From Falsihalocynthiibacter arcticus (lineage in GTDB: Bacteria; Pseudomonadota; Alphaproteobacteria; Rhodobacterales; Rhodobacteraceae), in contig NZ_CP014327.1 of NCBI RefSeq assembly GCF_000812665.2, positions 1,765,501-1,829,500 of the forward strand: a DNA stretch of 64,000 bases. Reading direction: 5' to 3'. Below are positions 46,458-54,159 of the stretch, piece by piece; position 1 is the first letter of the stretch; every line of letters starts with the position of its first letter. Both the position numbers and the translations under genes were made by a program. The notes beneath the pieces were generated by a model. That model was not told the origin of the DNA. It searched no databases and worked only from the letters and a program-made list of their open reading frames with translations.

Positions 46458-47264
46458 ATGCGCGGACTGTTGGCAATAATTGTGGTTTTGGTTGGCCTTG
46501 GTCACGCGCAGGCGGATACGTTGCGCAAGCTTTCAACTGGCAACGATAGTCGCGGATGGGAGGCGGTTGGTCGCCTCAATATCGACCGCAAAACCATGTG
46601 CACGGGCGCCCTGATTGCGCCCGATTTGGTCCTGACGGCGGCGCATTGCCTTTTTGACAAAACGACCAAAGAGCGTGTTGATCCAGAAGGTATCGAATTT
46701 TTGGCTGGATGGCGCAATGGTCGCGCGTCTGCCTATCGCTGGGTTGCGCATGCCGTTACGCATCCCGACTATATTTTTGACACCGAAAATGTGTCGCAAA
46801 AAGTAGAGAATGACGTCGCACTTCTGCGCCTCTCCCAACCCATCAACAGCACGTCGATCATCCCCTATGAAACGGGCGCTTCTCCTCGCAAAGGGGCAAC
46901 TGTGGGCGTGGTTTCTTATGCGCATGATCGGGAAGCCAGCGCGAGTCTGCAAGAAGAGTGCAAGGTTTTGGCGCGGCAAAAGGGCACTTTGGTTTTGTCT
47001 TGTGATATCGACTTCGGCTCGTCTGGCGCACCGATTTTTTCCATTCGAAACGGGTATCCAGAAATTGTGTCGGTAATTTCCGCAAAGGCCGAAGCGGGTG
47101 GGCGGCAGGTTGCGCTTGGAACGTCCCTTGCGGAACCGTTGGCGGTTTTGTTGGCGGAAATGGCTGCAGAGCCGACGGTTTTTGAAAAAGGCTCGCCCAA
47201 GTTCCTAAACGGCAACAGTCATACGGGTATTGTTCGCTCTGGCGCGAAGTTTTTACGCCCTTAG
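46458..47264 (+). CDS. Secreted trypsin-like serine protease
   Basis: S1-family protease of 268 residues with a signal peptide ending near 'GHAQA' (residue 18). The triad is visible: His in 'LVLTAAHCLFD', Asp in 'ENDVALLRLSQP' and Ser in 'DFGSSGAPIFS'. The Ser motif is GSSGAP rather than GDSGGP, as in V8/glutamyl endopeptidase-like bacterial enzymes. A strong GGAGGG precedes the ATG. Substrate unknown; probably periplasmic or secreted. Confidence 0.88.
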   Translation: MRGLLAIIVVLVGLGHAQADTLRKLSTGNDSRGWEAVGRLNIDRKTMCTGALIAPDLVLTAAHCLFDKTTKERVDPEGIEFLAGWRNGRASAYRWVAHAVTHPDYIFDTENVSQKVENDVALLRLSQPINSTSIIPYETGASPRKGATVGVVSYAHDREASASLQEECKVLARQKGTLVLSCDIDFGSSGAPIFSIRNGYPEIVSVISAKAEAGGRQVALGTSLAEPLAVLLAEMAAEPTVFEKGSPKFLNGNSHTGIVRSGAKFLRP

Positions 47265-47281
47265 GTTTTTCCGACGCCCCT

Positions 47282-47309
47282 CTTGAAAGCCCCAAAAACG
47301 TTCCCAAAT
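47282..47309 (+). promoter_or_regulatory. RpoH (heat-shock sigma factor) promoter candidate for hsp20
   Basis: CTTGAAA at 47282-47288, a 14-base spacer, and CCCAAAT at 47303-47309. This resembles the heat-shock sigma consensus CTTGAAA-N(11-17)-CCCATNT. It lies 94 bases before the hsp20 start codon and predicts an untranslated leader of nearly 90 bases. Confidence 0.6.
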
Positions 47310-47339
47310 TAAGTGTACCGAGGCGCCAATGTTGGGTCT

Positions 47340-47403
47340 TGGTTCGTGCCTGTCCCCTCGGGAAGGCTCCTTTTTAACGTTGTTGCTCATCAGGAGAATG
47401 ACC
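47340..47403 (+). promoter_or_regulatory. ROSE-like RNA thermometer in the hsp20 leader
   Basis: The leader ends with UUGCU (47383-47387), a four-base loop CAUC, and AGGA (47392-47395), which is the ribosome binding site. UUGCU can pair with AGGA leaving a bulged G, the defining 3' hairpin of ROSE elements. An upstream hairpin at 47349-47366 (CCUGUCCC/GGGAAGG with one bulge) adds the second helix. Function is inferred from this match and the gene type. Confidence 0.55.
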
Positions 47404-47871
47404 ATGCGAAACTTTGATTTAGCCCCCCTATACCGTGCCACTGTTGGCTTTGATCAGATTGCCGATCTTATGGATCGTGTCCGCTCGACCGACCAGGCGC
47501 GCCCAAGCTATCCCCCTTATAATATTGAAAAAACCTCTGCAGAAGGATGGCGTATATCTATCGCCGTTGCTGGTTTTTCTGACAGCGAACTTTCGGTCGA
47601 ACTGCGTGAAAGCGAGTTGATTGTCGCGGCGAAAAAAGAAAGCGACGACACCACAACAAGCTATCTCCATCGCGGAATTGCGACCCGTGCCTTTGAACGC
47701 CGGTTCCAGCTGGCGGACCACGTGCATGTAACGGGCGCCACCCATGAAAACGGTATGCTTTCGATTGATTTGAAGCGGGAAGTTCCGGAGGCGCTTAAGC
47801 CACGGCGCATCGAGATTTCCAGCGGTGATTTGGCCGACAATAAAAAGATTGAAGCCAAACCCGTCAATTAA
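47404..47871 (+). CDS. Hsp20-family small heat-shock protein (IbpA-like)
   Basis: Small chaperone of 155 residues. 'MRNFDLAPLYRATVGFDQIADLMD' is the standard alphaproteobacterial IbpA N terminus, followed by the alpha-crystallin domain ('YNIEKTSAEGWRISIAVAGFSDSELSVELRESELIVAAKK', then 'HRGIATRAFERRFQLADHVHVTGATHENGMLSIDL'). I chose the ATG at 47404, seven bases after AGGAG. The ATG at 47398 is too close. It holds unfolding proteins during heat stress. Confidence 0.94.
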   Translation: MRNFDLAPLYRATVGFDQIADLMDRVRSTDQARPSYPPYNIEKTSAEGWRISIAVAGFSDSELSVELRESELIVAAKKESDDTTTSYLHRGIATRAFERRFQLADHVHVTGATHENGMLSIDLKREVPEALKPRRIEISSGDLADNKKIEAKPVN

Positions 47872-47890
47872 TCGACGCTAAACGAATGGA

Positions 47891-47921
47891 ACGGCGCGCA
47901 GAATTTGCGCGCCGTCTTTTT
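47891..47921 (+). terminator. Intrinsic terminator of hsp20
   Basis: A nine-base perfect stem ACGGCGCGC/GCGCGCCGT with a seven-base loop, followed by CTTTTT. It lies 20 bases past the hsp20 stop and before the end of the convergent VWA gene. Confidence 0.88.
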
Positions 47922-47928
47922 GTGGGAA

Positions 47929-49839
47929 TTAGTTGCCGTTCGCCATGGATTTTGCCAGACGCATCAAGGTGACGGCCTCAGCGCGATAGCCAAAAGCGTC
48001 CACGCCTTTTGCGCCTTGTGCGAGGGAAATCGCCTCGTCCCAACCCCAGTCCCCCAGATAGGTATCATCCCGCAATAGCTGACCAAAGCCCGCCATTGAT
48101 GCTGCAAATTGCGTATCTTCTGAGGTCTCGCCCATCCCTGCATTAATTGGAGTGGTGATGAGTTCACTTTGTGTTTCGCCTGGGGTCTTGTAGCGAATTT
48201 TGAGGAAGCCAAGTTCGTCACTCGGCGTCGGTACGCTCTCTTTTGAACCATAACGCAACTCATCGTTTTTAATGGCACTAGAGCCAACAGGCGTGATTTC
48301 ATATAACGCAGTCACGGTATGCCCCGCGCCGATTTCGCCTGCGTCAACTTTGTCGTTGTTGAAATCCTCACGGTTGAGTACGCGGGTTTCATAGCCAATC
48401 AGCCGATACTCAGCGACCTGTGACGGGTTGAATTCAACCTGAATTTTCACGTCATTGGCGATGGGGAAAAGAGCGCCGGTCAATTGATCGACAAGTACCT
48501 TTTGGGCCTCGGCCAGCGTGTCGATATAGGCGGCCTGTCCGTTGCCATTTTGGGCCAGAGTTTGCATGGTTGCATCGTCGAGGTTGCCACGGCCAAATCC
48601 AAGAACCGAAAGATAGGTGCCTTCGTCGCGTTTTGTTTCAATATAGGATTTGAGCGCCGCTGGATCGTGAATGCCAACATTGAAATCACCGTCCGTCGCG
48701 AGCAATACACGGGTAACTTCGCCCTCTGACTGCATGGATTTCGCAATCGTATAGGCTTGCTGCAGCCCTTCTTGCCCCGCCGTGCCACCGCCCGCTTCGA
48801 GGCGATCAAGCGCAGCTAGGATGGTGCTGCGTTCGCTGGCCGCAGTGGGTTCCAAAACCTGTCCTGCGGAGCCCGCATAGGCCACAATCGCGACCTGATC
48901 TTCGGGGCGCAATTCGCTGAGCATTAAGCGGAAGCTTTGTTTCAGAAGGGGCAGTTTGTTTTGGTCTTGCATGGAGCCAGACGTGTCGATCAGGAACACC
49001 AAATTCAGCGGTGGGCGGGTATCCGTCGCGGGGAGTGCCCCTTGAATGCTGATATGAACCAGTTGCGTACCCGCGTTCCATGGCGTGTCCATAACTGTCA
49101 CGCTTGGCAAAAACGGCTGGTCGCCCTGTGGCGCCTTATAGGCATAGGGGAAGTAGTTGATCATTTCCTCAATGCGCACAGAGTCTGGATCGGGCAAATA
49201 CCCGTTGGTGATGGAGGAGCGCAGGATCGCGTAGGAAGCCGTGTCTACGTCGATCGAGAAGGTCGAAACGGGATCTTCATTGGTGGTTTTTAGCGGATTT
49301 GGTGCCGCGTTGGAAAAGGTTTCGGACTCGGACATGTCGTCGGGGAAGTAGAACTGCGGTTCGATACTCACCGCTTCCTTGCTGAGGCGCGAGAGGGAGG
49401 TTGCAGGCGCAGGGCTCGTCATTTGTACGATGGAGCGGCCCGCCAATTCGTCTGCGGGAGCGACCATCATGTCATCAACCTCATCTTGAGCGAGCATGCT
49501 TTCTTCAGGCAAAGATTTTGCGCCTTCAGGCGTGGTGGCTTGTGGGGCAAGTGGCGTGTTTTGCAACTCTACGAAAATCACACCGACACCAACGGCGGCA
49601 ATTGAAGTTGTAATCGCAAGCCCTGTGCGGGACGTCATTGCAGTGAACATATTTTTTACTCCTGAAATCCAGCCCGCCCGAAGTGGCGTGCTTTCAGAAG
49701 TAGGACGGGGCTCAACCACCGAACCTTGGAAGTTTTTAAAGTTTTTTTCCGCCAGCGCGATATCGGCCCGTTTTTTTGCGTCATCAGGAGCGGGAACGTC
49801 GGCCATCATGGCCTTTAGGGCGTCGAGATCATCGTTCAT
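47929..49839 (-). CDS. VWA-domain membrane protein with DUF3520-like C terminus (YfbK type)
   Basis: Protein of 636 residues. A cytoplasmic N-terminal stretch of about 65 residues ('DDLDALKAMMADVPAPDDAKKRADIAL') is followed by one membrane helix ('GLAITTSIAAVGVGVIFVEL'). An extracytoplasmic linker and a VWF-N region ('FSIDVDTASYAILRSSITNGYLPDPDSVRIEEMINYF') come next. The VWA domain has an intact MIDAS ('LVFLIDTSGSM', 'VLLATDGDFNVG'), and the DUF3520-type end includes 'LGDWGWDEAISLAQGA'. The ATG at 49839 has AAGGAGG and overlaps the sigma factor stop by four bases. The N-terminal part may act as an anti-sigma region; this is inferred. Confidence 0.88.
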   Translation of the reverse strand: MNDDLDALKAMMADVPAPDDAKKRADIALAEKNFKNFQGSVVEPRPTSESTPLRAGWISGVKNMFTAMTSRTGLAITTSIAAVGVGVIFVELQNTPLAPQATTPEGAKSLPEESMLAQDEVDDMMVAPADELAGRSIVQMTSPAPATSLSRLSKEAVSIEPQFYFPDDMSESETFSNAAPNPLKTTNEDPVSTFSIDVDTASYAILRSSITNGYLPDPDSVRIEEMINYFPYAYKAPQGDQPFLPSVTVMDTPWNAGTQLVHISIQGALPATDTRPPLNLVFLIDTSGSMQDQNKLPLLKQSFRLMLSELRPEDQVAIVAYAGSAGQVLEPTAASERSTILAALDRLEAGGGTAGQEGLQQAYTIAKSMQSEGEVTRVLLATDGDFNVGIHDPAALKSYIETKRDEGTYLSVLGFGRGNLDDATMQTLAQNGNGQAAYIDTLAEAQKVLVDQLTGALFPIANDVKIQVEFNPSQVAEYRLIGYETRVLNREDFNNDKVDAGEIGAGHTVTALYEITPVGSSAIKNDELRYGSKESVPTPSDELGFLKIRYKTPGETQSELITTPINAGMGETSEDTQFAASMAGFGQLLRDDTYLGDWGWDEAISLAQGAKGVDAFGYRAEAVTLMRLAKSMANGN

Positions 49840-50375
49840 GGATAGCCCTCCTTCTGGTGGTAGGCGCGCAGATGTTTTTTCACTTCTGACATGCGCCATG
49901 CAATTGTGCCCTCGGAAACGCCGAGGATTTCGCCCGTTTGGGCATGGGTCAATTCCTGTCCAAGGATCAAGGAAACGGTGTCGCGCAACTCATCCGGCAA
50001 GGCCGTGATCGCGGCGGCCAGCCAGTCTTGTTTCTCGCGCATTTCGTCGTTATCCGCTTGGCGGCCAATTTCCCAACCGCCCCAGCCGTCGGAGGCCTTG
50101 GCGTGGGTTGCGTGGCGTCGGCGACGATCGTGGGCGGCATTGATCGCGACACGATAGAGCCATGTCGTGAATTTCGCCTCGCCCCGAAATCGCGCGAGTT
50201 TTGCGGGGAGGGCGGTGCAGATGTCTTGCGTCAAATCCTCGGCTTCGGCACGACTTCCCAAGAGGCGAAAACACAGTCCGAAAAGACGGTCGTAATGCCG
50301 CTGCAACAGCACACCAAAGGCTGTGCCGTCTCCATTTGCGGCAGCCAGTGCCAAAGTTTCGTCATTTGTTTCCAT
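49836..50375 (-). CDS. ECF-type RNA polymerase sigma factor
   Basis: Sigma-70 family ECF factor of about 179 residues. Region 2 reads 'FGVLLQRHYDRLFGLCFRLLGSRAEAEDLTQDI' with 'FTTWLYRVAINAAHDRRRR'. Region 4 is 'ALPDELRDTVSLILGQELTHAQTGEILGVSEGTIAWRMSEVKKHL'. The start may be METNDET at 50375 or MLMETN at 50381; neither has a strong ribosome binding site. It is coupled to the VWA membrane protein downstream, which is the likely regulatory partner. Confidence 0.9.
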   Translation of the reverse strand: METNDETLALAAANGDGTAFGVLLQRHYDRLFGLCFRLLGSRAEAEDLTQDICTALPAKLARFRGEAKFTTWLYRVAINAAHDRRRRHATHAKASDGWGGWEIGRQADNDEMREKQDWLAAAITALPDELRDTVSLILGQELTHAQTGEILGVSEGTIAWRMSEVKKHLRAYHQKEGYP

Positions 50376-50488
50376 TAGCATCACAATGAATAGGACGCGC
50401 GCCAAAGGTCAATCCTTGGGAAGGTTTGAAATAAATTATTCGGGGCGGGCGTGATGCGCTAAGCTGTATGAAAATAAGGAGAGAATTC

Positions 50489-50875
50489 ATGCGACTAAAT
50501 GTGATAGGAGCCTGTGCGGCGGTGCTGCTTTTGGTGATTTCGGATTGGCTTCACTTGCCCGAGGCCTTCGGTGCCCATCCCTACTGGTCTGGAAAAGTGC
50601 TGTTCATTGGCGGCGTTATCGGTATTTTGGGGGCGTCTGTCTTCGCGGTTTTTGGCAGCCATATTCGTATGGTGATCCCCCTATTCTTGTTTGATACGGT
50701 GCTCGTTTTTGGGGCGATTTCCGCATATATGGGCAAGATGAAATTCGCGGAATCTTATGTCGAAAACGCCTTGGCGGGTCAGTTTTGGTTCTTAGGCTGG
50801 ATTGCAATTGCTGCGGGAATGTCGGGTTTGATCGCCACCGCCGCGCGGTATTTATGGCGTTCCTCAGACGTTTGA
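50489..50875 (+). CDS. Four-helix membrane protein of unknown function
   Basis: Integral membrane protein of 128 residues with about four hydrophobic segments ('VIGACAAVLLLVISDWL', 'VLFIGGVIGILGASVFAVF', 'MVIPLFLFDTVLVFGAISAYM' and 'FWFLGWIAIAAGMSGLIATA'). I do not recognise a family with confidence. The ATG at 50489 follows AAGGAG by eight bases. It is divergent from the ECF sigma factor, but no sigma-type promoter motif is obvious between them. Confidence 0.75.
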   Translation: MRLNVIGACAAVLLLVISDWLHLPEAFGAHPYWSGKVLFIGGVIGILGASVFAVFGSHIRMVIPLFLFDTVLVFGAISAYMGKMKFAESYVENALAGQFWFLGWIAIAAGMSGLIATAARYLWRSSDV

Positions 50876-50877
50876 CG

Positions 50878-50924
50878 CTTACGGAAAGGCAGCACGGGTT
50901 GCATTGAAACCTGTTCACCGTAAG
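50878..50924. other. Nested intergenic hairpin
   Basis: Outer arms CTTACGG (50878-50884) and CCGTAAG (50918-50924) enclose a second stem, ACGGGTT/AACCTGT (one G-U). No U-tract follows. It may be a weak terminator of the upstream gene or a leader structure of the hydrolase gene. Confidence 0.35.
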
Positions 50925-50955
50925 GTGCAGAGAACTCGATTTGGAAGGCCAGAGA

Positions 50956-51747
50956 ATGGACATGGACGACGCCTACGCAAACGCGAAATACATTCCTAAT
51001 GCGTCAGATTTTTTGGAGCAATGGGAAGATAGCGCCCGTGAATGGCGCGAGATGGAAAATGCGGCGGGGCGGCTTCAGGTCAACCTCTCTTACGGCGCCC
51101 ATGAGCGCGAGAAATTCGATCTGTTTCTGCCGTCTGGTCGTCCCGAGGGGTTGATGGTTTTTGTGCATGGTGGCTATTGGTATCAGTTTGATAAATTTCG
51201 CTGGTCCCATTTTGCAGAAGGGGCTACGGCGCGGGATTGGGCCGTAGCAATTCCAAGCTACCCGCTGGCCCCCGAAGCGCGGATTTCCGAAATCACGCAG
51301 AGCATCCGAAAAGCGATCGAAGAAGCCGCCAAGCGTGTTCGTGGCCCGATTGTATTGGCGGGGCATTCCGCTGGCGGGCATCTGGTGGCGCGGATGCTGT
51401 GTGAGGATGGGCTTGCCCCCGAAATCGCCGCGCGCATCAAAACCGTTGTGCCCATCTCGCCGCTCTCTGATTTGCGTCCCTTGATGGAGACCAAAATGAA
51501 CGCGGATTTGCGCTTGGATTTGGCCGAGGCCGAGGCCGAAAGCCCGCTCCTGCTGAAGAAGCACATCGACATTCCCGTGACCGTTTGGGTCGGTGGCGCT
51601 GAACGTCCCGCTTTCTTGGATCAAGCCCGTTGGCTCGCACAAGCATGGGAGGGGGCAAGTTTACATATTGAACCCGGACAGCACCATTTTAATGTGATCG
51701 ATGGCCTCAAAGATCCAGAGAGCCCGTTGATGAAAGCCCTTGTCTGA
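50956..51747 (+). CDS. Alpha/beta hydrolase, kynurenine-formamidase-like
   Basis: Hydrolase of 263 residues. The oxyanion motif 'LMVFVHGGYWYQFDKFRWSHFAEGA' (HGGYW) is typical of arylformamidases of the AFMID type. The nucleophile elbow is 'IVLAGHSAGGHLVARML' and the C-terminal His lies in 'EPGQHHFNVIDGL'. It may hydrolyse N-formylkynurenine, but no tryptophan-pathway genes are near, so an esterase role is equally possible. The ATG at 50956 (MDMDDAY) has GGAAGG upstream. Confidence 0.83.
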   Translation: MDMDDAYANAKYIPNASDFLEQWEDSAREWREMENAAGRLQVNLSYGAHEREKFDLFLPSGRPEGLMVFVHGGYWYQFDKFRWSHFAEGATARDWAVAIPSYPLAPEARISEITQSIRKAIEEAAKRVRGPIVLAGHSAGGHLVARMLCEDGLAPEIAARIKTVVPISPLSDLRPLMETKMNADLRLDLAEAEAESPLLLKKHIDIPVTVWVGGAERPAFLDQARWLAQAWEGASLHIEPGQHHFNVIDGLKDPESPLMKALV

Positions 51748-51811
51748 TTTAACCGCCCGAACCCCCAAAATGTTCTTACAAAAATTTCAATGTCCTATAC
51801 CTGTTGAACGC

Positions 51812-51836
51812 GATATAAATCCCCAAATATTATATC
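51812..51836. promoter_or_regulatory. Palindrome upstream of the uncharacterised operon
   Basis: GATATAA-N11-TTATATC, seven-base perfect arms, 25 bases before the ATG of the coiled-coil protein, in a very AT-rich 114-base gap. It could be an operator or overlap the promoter -10 region. Nothing in the window identifies a regulator. Confidence 0.35.
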
Positions 51837-51861
51837 ACTATTCAAAATAACGAGGAACCCT

Positions 51862-52938
51862 ATGGCAGATTTTGAAGCCCAAATCATCGAGTCCCAAAAG
51901 CAAGCGGCCGAGACACAGCAAAAAATGGCTGACCTTACAGGGCGGATTGAGTCTGCTCGTGCCAAGATGAAAACGGGCGCCGATGTTACGATTGATATCG
52001 AGAATGCCACGCTTGACGATGTTCATGCGCATACGCAGTTGATGAATGAAAATATCGCCGAACTCATTATGGGACTTGACGATGTTACTGCTGGATTCTC
52101 GAAAGATTTCGAAGAGTTACGCAATAAATCGGGTATCGAAAAACTGATTGGTATCTTTTCGCGCGGCAAGTCCGAAAGCATGCGCCAAGAGCGGATGCGC
52201 GAGGCCAGTGTTGACGATAAATTGCAAGATTTGATCGCCAAGTCGGATGTTATTGTGACATTGCTCGAAGGCCAACTCGCCGAGCTTGTTACCCAACGCG
52301 AGAAGGTTTCAACCAACCTGACTGAGACTTTAGACGAGCGTGAAGCCGTGGTTGGGGAGCTTGAAACGCTCCGAGTGGACATCCTTGCGATGGACCCGAA
52401 AATTATTACACTAGAAGGCAAGATTTCCGTTGAACAAGACGCCGCTGCACGCACAAAGCTTGAAACAGAACTCGCGAAGTTGAACACGACGTTCAACCAG
52501 AAAGTGCAACTGGAACAGGTAAAACTGGCCAATTCCCAGACACTCGAGCGCTATATCGAAAAGGGCAAAACCTGGATCGACTCGTTGCAAAATCAAGAAG
52601 CGACCCAGATGGTTTTGATCAATAAATTGCAGACGGACACCAAGCAACGTGTTGTTTTGTATGATGCTTTGACAAAATCCCTGAAAACGGCACAGCAACA
52701 AGACGTGGCGCACCGTATTAATGAGATTGGTGTGCAAACCGACAAGGAAGCGCAGACCGCGATGGCGGCGATTGGCACGGCCACGAATGCGAAAATGGCG
52801 GACATGATGGAAGCGCACGAAGATCACATGGTTTTCGCCCGCAAGGTTTTGGAGCAAAAGGCCAAAGCAGATGAGCGCTTTGCGCGCCGGTTTGAAGCCA
52901 TCGTCGAGAAACACGATAAAAACCTCTATGGCGGCTGA
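51862..52938 (+). CDS. Coiled-coil cytoplasmic protein, TelA-like
   Basis: Protein of 358 residues, almost entirely predicted helix. It has no signal peptide, no membrane helix, and long heptad-rich stretches ('AELVTQREKVSTNLTETLDEREAVVGELETLR', 'TKLETELAKLNTTFNQKVQLEQVKL'). A short 'KLIGIFSRGKSES' near residue 95 and the helical order resemble toxic-anion-resistance (TelA/YaaN) proteins, but the resemblance is weak. GAGGAA precedes the ATG. First gene of a seven-reading-frame operon with an AAA+ ATPase and membrane proteins. It may be the structural or adaptor partner of the ATPase. Confidence 0.72.
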   Translation: MADFEAQIIESQKQAAETQQKMADLTGRIESARAKMKTGADVTIDIENATLDDVHAHTQLMNENIAELIMGLDDVTAGFSKDFEELRNKSGIEKLIGIFSRGKSESMRQERMREASVDDKLQDLIAKSDVIVTLLEGQLAELVTQREKVSTNLTETLDEREAVVGELETLRVDILAMDPKIITLEGKISVEQDAAARTKLETELAKLNTTFNQKVQLEQVKLANSQTLERYIEKGKTWIDSLQNQEATQMVLINKLQTDTKQRVVLYDALTKSLKTAQQQDVAHRINEIGVQTDKEAQTAMAAIGTATNAKMADMMEAHEDHMVFARKVLEQKAKADERFARRFEAIVEKHDKNLYGG

Positions 52939-52995
52939 TCGGGCCACCAAAGGGACGTAATCTTGTGGCGCAGTGGCAGTTTGGAACGGTCAAAA

Positions 52996-54126
52996 ATGAC
53001 GATCAAAGAAGACTTAATGAATGACCACGTCGGCCTAACCGACACCTTTGCTGCGCGCCGCTATTTTGCCAAGTTTGAAACGATCACCGGCCATCTTGAA
53101 ACCGTGGCCGACATGATGAAAGATCAGCAACGTCTGTCCAAACGGGACCGCAAAGTTGTGCTCGATTATGTGCAGCGTTTAGGGCGTACGTTTCGCGCGC
53201 TGGCCAACAAGTATTTGTTGACTGGGCGCGACACTGGAACGTTTTTCGGTAGTCTTTCTATCGACAGCACCGAGAGCGGCTTTCCCGTTTTCCATGAAAT
53301 CCTGAACATGGCCGCGGATGCGCAGCAAGCCGAACGCCATTTGCGCAATATGCCAAGTATCGAGGCCCTAAAAGACGATATGGTGCGCACGATTGTTGGC
53401 GATCTTGAGATTCCGACCAAGTTGCAATTCGCTATGTCACAGCGTAAATATTACGAGGCTCTGCGGGCAAACGAAATGTTTTGGAATCGCAATGATCCAG
53501 AGCTTCTGTGGGCAGGAACCGTCGACAATCGGCGCAGTTTTTTGGTGCATTGGGCGGTTTACGACAGCGAAAGTAACCTGCCCGTTATTTACTTGATGGA
53601 TGTCGAAGATACGGGCGCAACCGCGCTTCCCAAGGACACCCGTCGTTGGCCACAAGCCCAAGCCAAGTTGATGTCCCAAAGCGTGGCGGGCCTGAAATTG
53701 GTGACCATCGCAAAAGGGTTCGACCTTGATTTCGATGACCTTCACCCAAAACGTCTGCGGCGGCTGTATGTTGGCCCGATGTATAGCAGCGCTTTCACGC
53801 TCCAAAACGGACCTATTCGGCAGGTTCTTGAGGATGCGCATTCCCCGCAGGGGGAGGATTGGGCGCTGGCTTGGACAGTTGAAACCCTTGAAAGTGAACG
53901 TGTTGTTGAGGAAAAATCCGGCTGGTTTGGTAAAGTCGAGCGCGAAGTTTTTGCCCTTGATCCCTTTGGCGCACAGGGCGTGGATTCAGGCGCGACTCGG
54001 ACACAGAGGTCTCTCATTTTACCCCAAAAGCCCTATCAAGTTTTGGATGATTTAAAGATTCCAGGCTTTGCAAATGTGCAGAAATTCGTCGTCGCGCCCA
54101 GTGGGCGTGTCATCAGCTATAATTAA
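52996..54126 (+). CDS. Protein of unknown function, operon gene 2
   Basis: Soluble-looking protein of 376 residues, with no signal peptide or membrane helix. The N-terminal third is helical ('TDTFAARRYFAKFETITGHLETVADMMKDQQRLSKRDRKVV'). The middle has aromatic-rich beta-like text ('DPELLWAGTVDNRRSFLVHWAVYDSESNLPVIYLMDVEDTG'). The end ('QVLDDLKIPGFANVQKFVVAPSGRVISYN') is conserved-looking. I do not recognise a named family. ATG 52996 has GGAA nine bases upstream; 53017 is an alternative start. It lies between the coiled-coil and ATPase genes with short gaps. Confidence 0.75.
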   Translation: MTIKEDLMNDHVGLTDTFAARRYFAKFETITGHLETVADMMKDQQRLSKRDRKVVLDYVQRLGRTFRALANKYLLTGRDTGTFFGSLSIDSTESGFPVFHEILNMAADAQQAERHLRNMPSIEALKDDMVRTIVGDLEIPTKLQFAMSQRKYYEALRANEMFWNRNDPELLWAGTVDNRRSFLVHWAVYDSESNLPVIYLMDVEDTGATALPKDTRRWPQAQAKLMSQSVAGLKLVTIAKGFDLDFDDLHPKRLRRLYVGPMYSSAFTLQNGPIRQVLEDAHSPQGEDWALAWTVETLESERVVEEKSGWFGKVEREVFALDPFGAQGVDSGATRTQRSLILPQKPYQVLDDLKIPGFANVQKFVVAPSGRVISYN

Positions 54127-54159
54127 AATGCCCGTTACATTAGAAAATAGGATGTCGAT

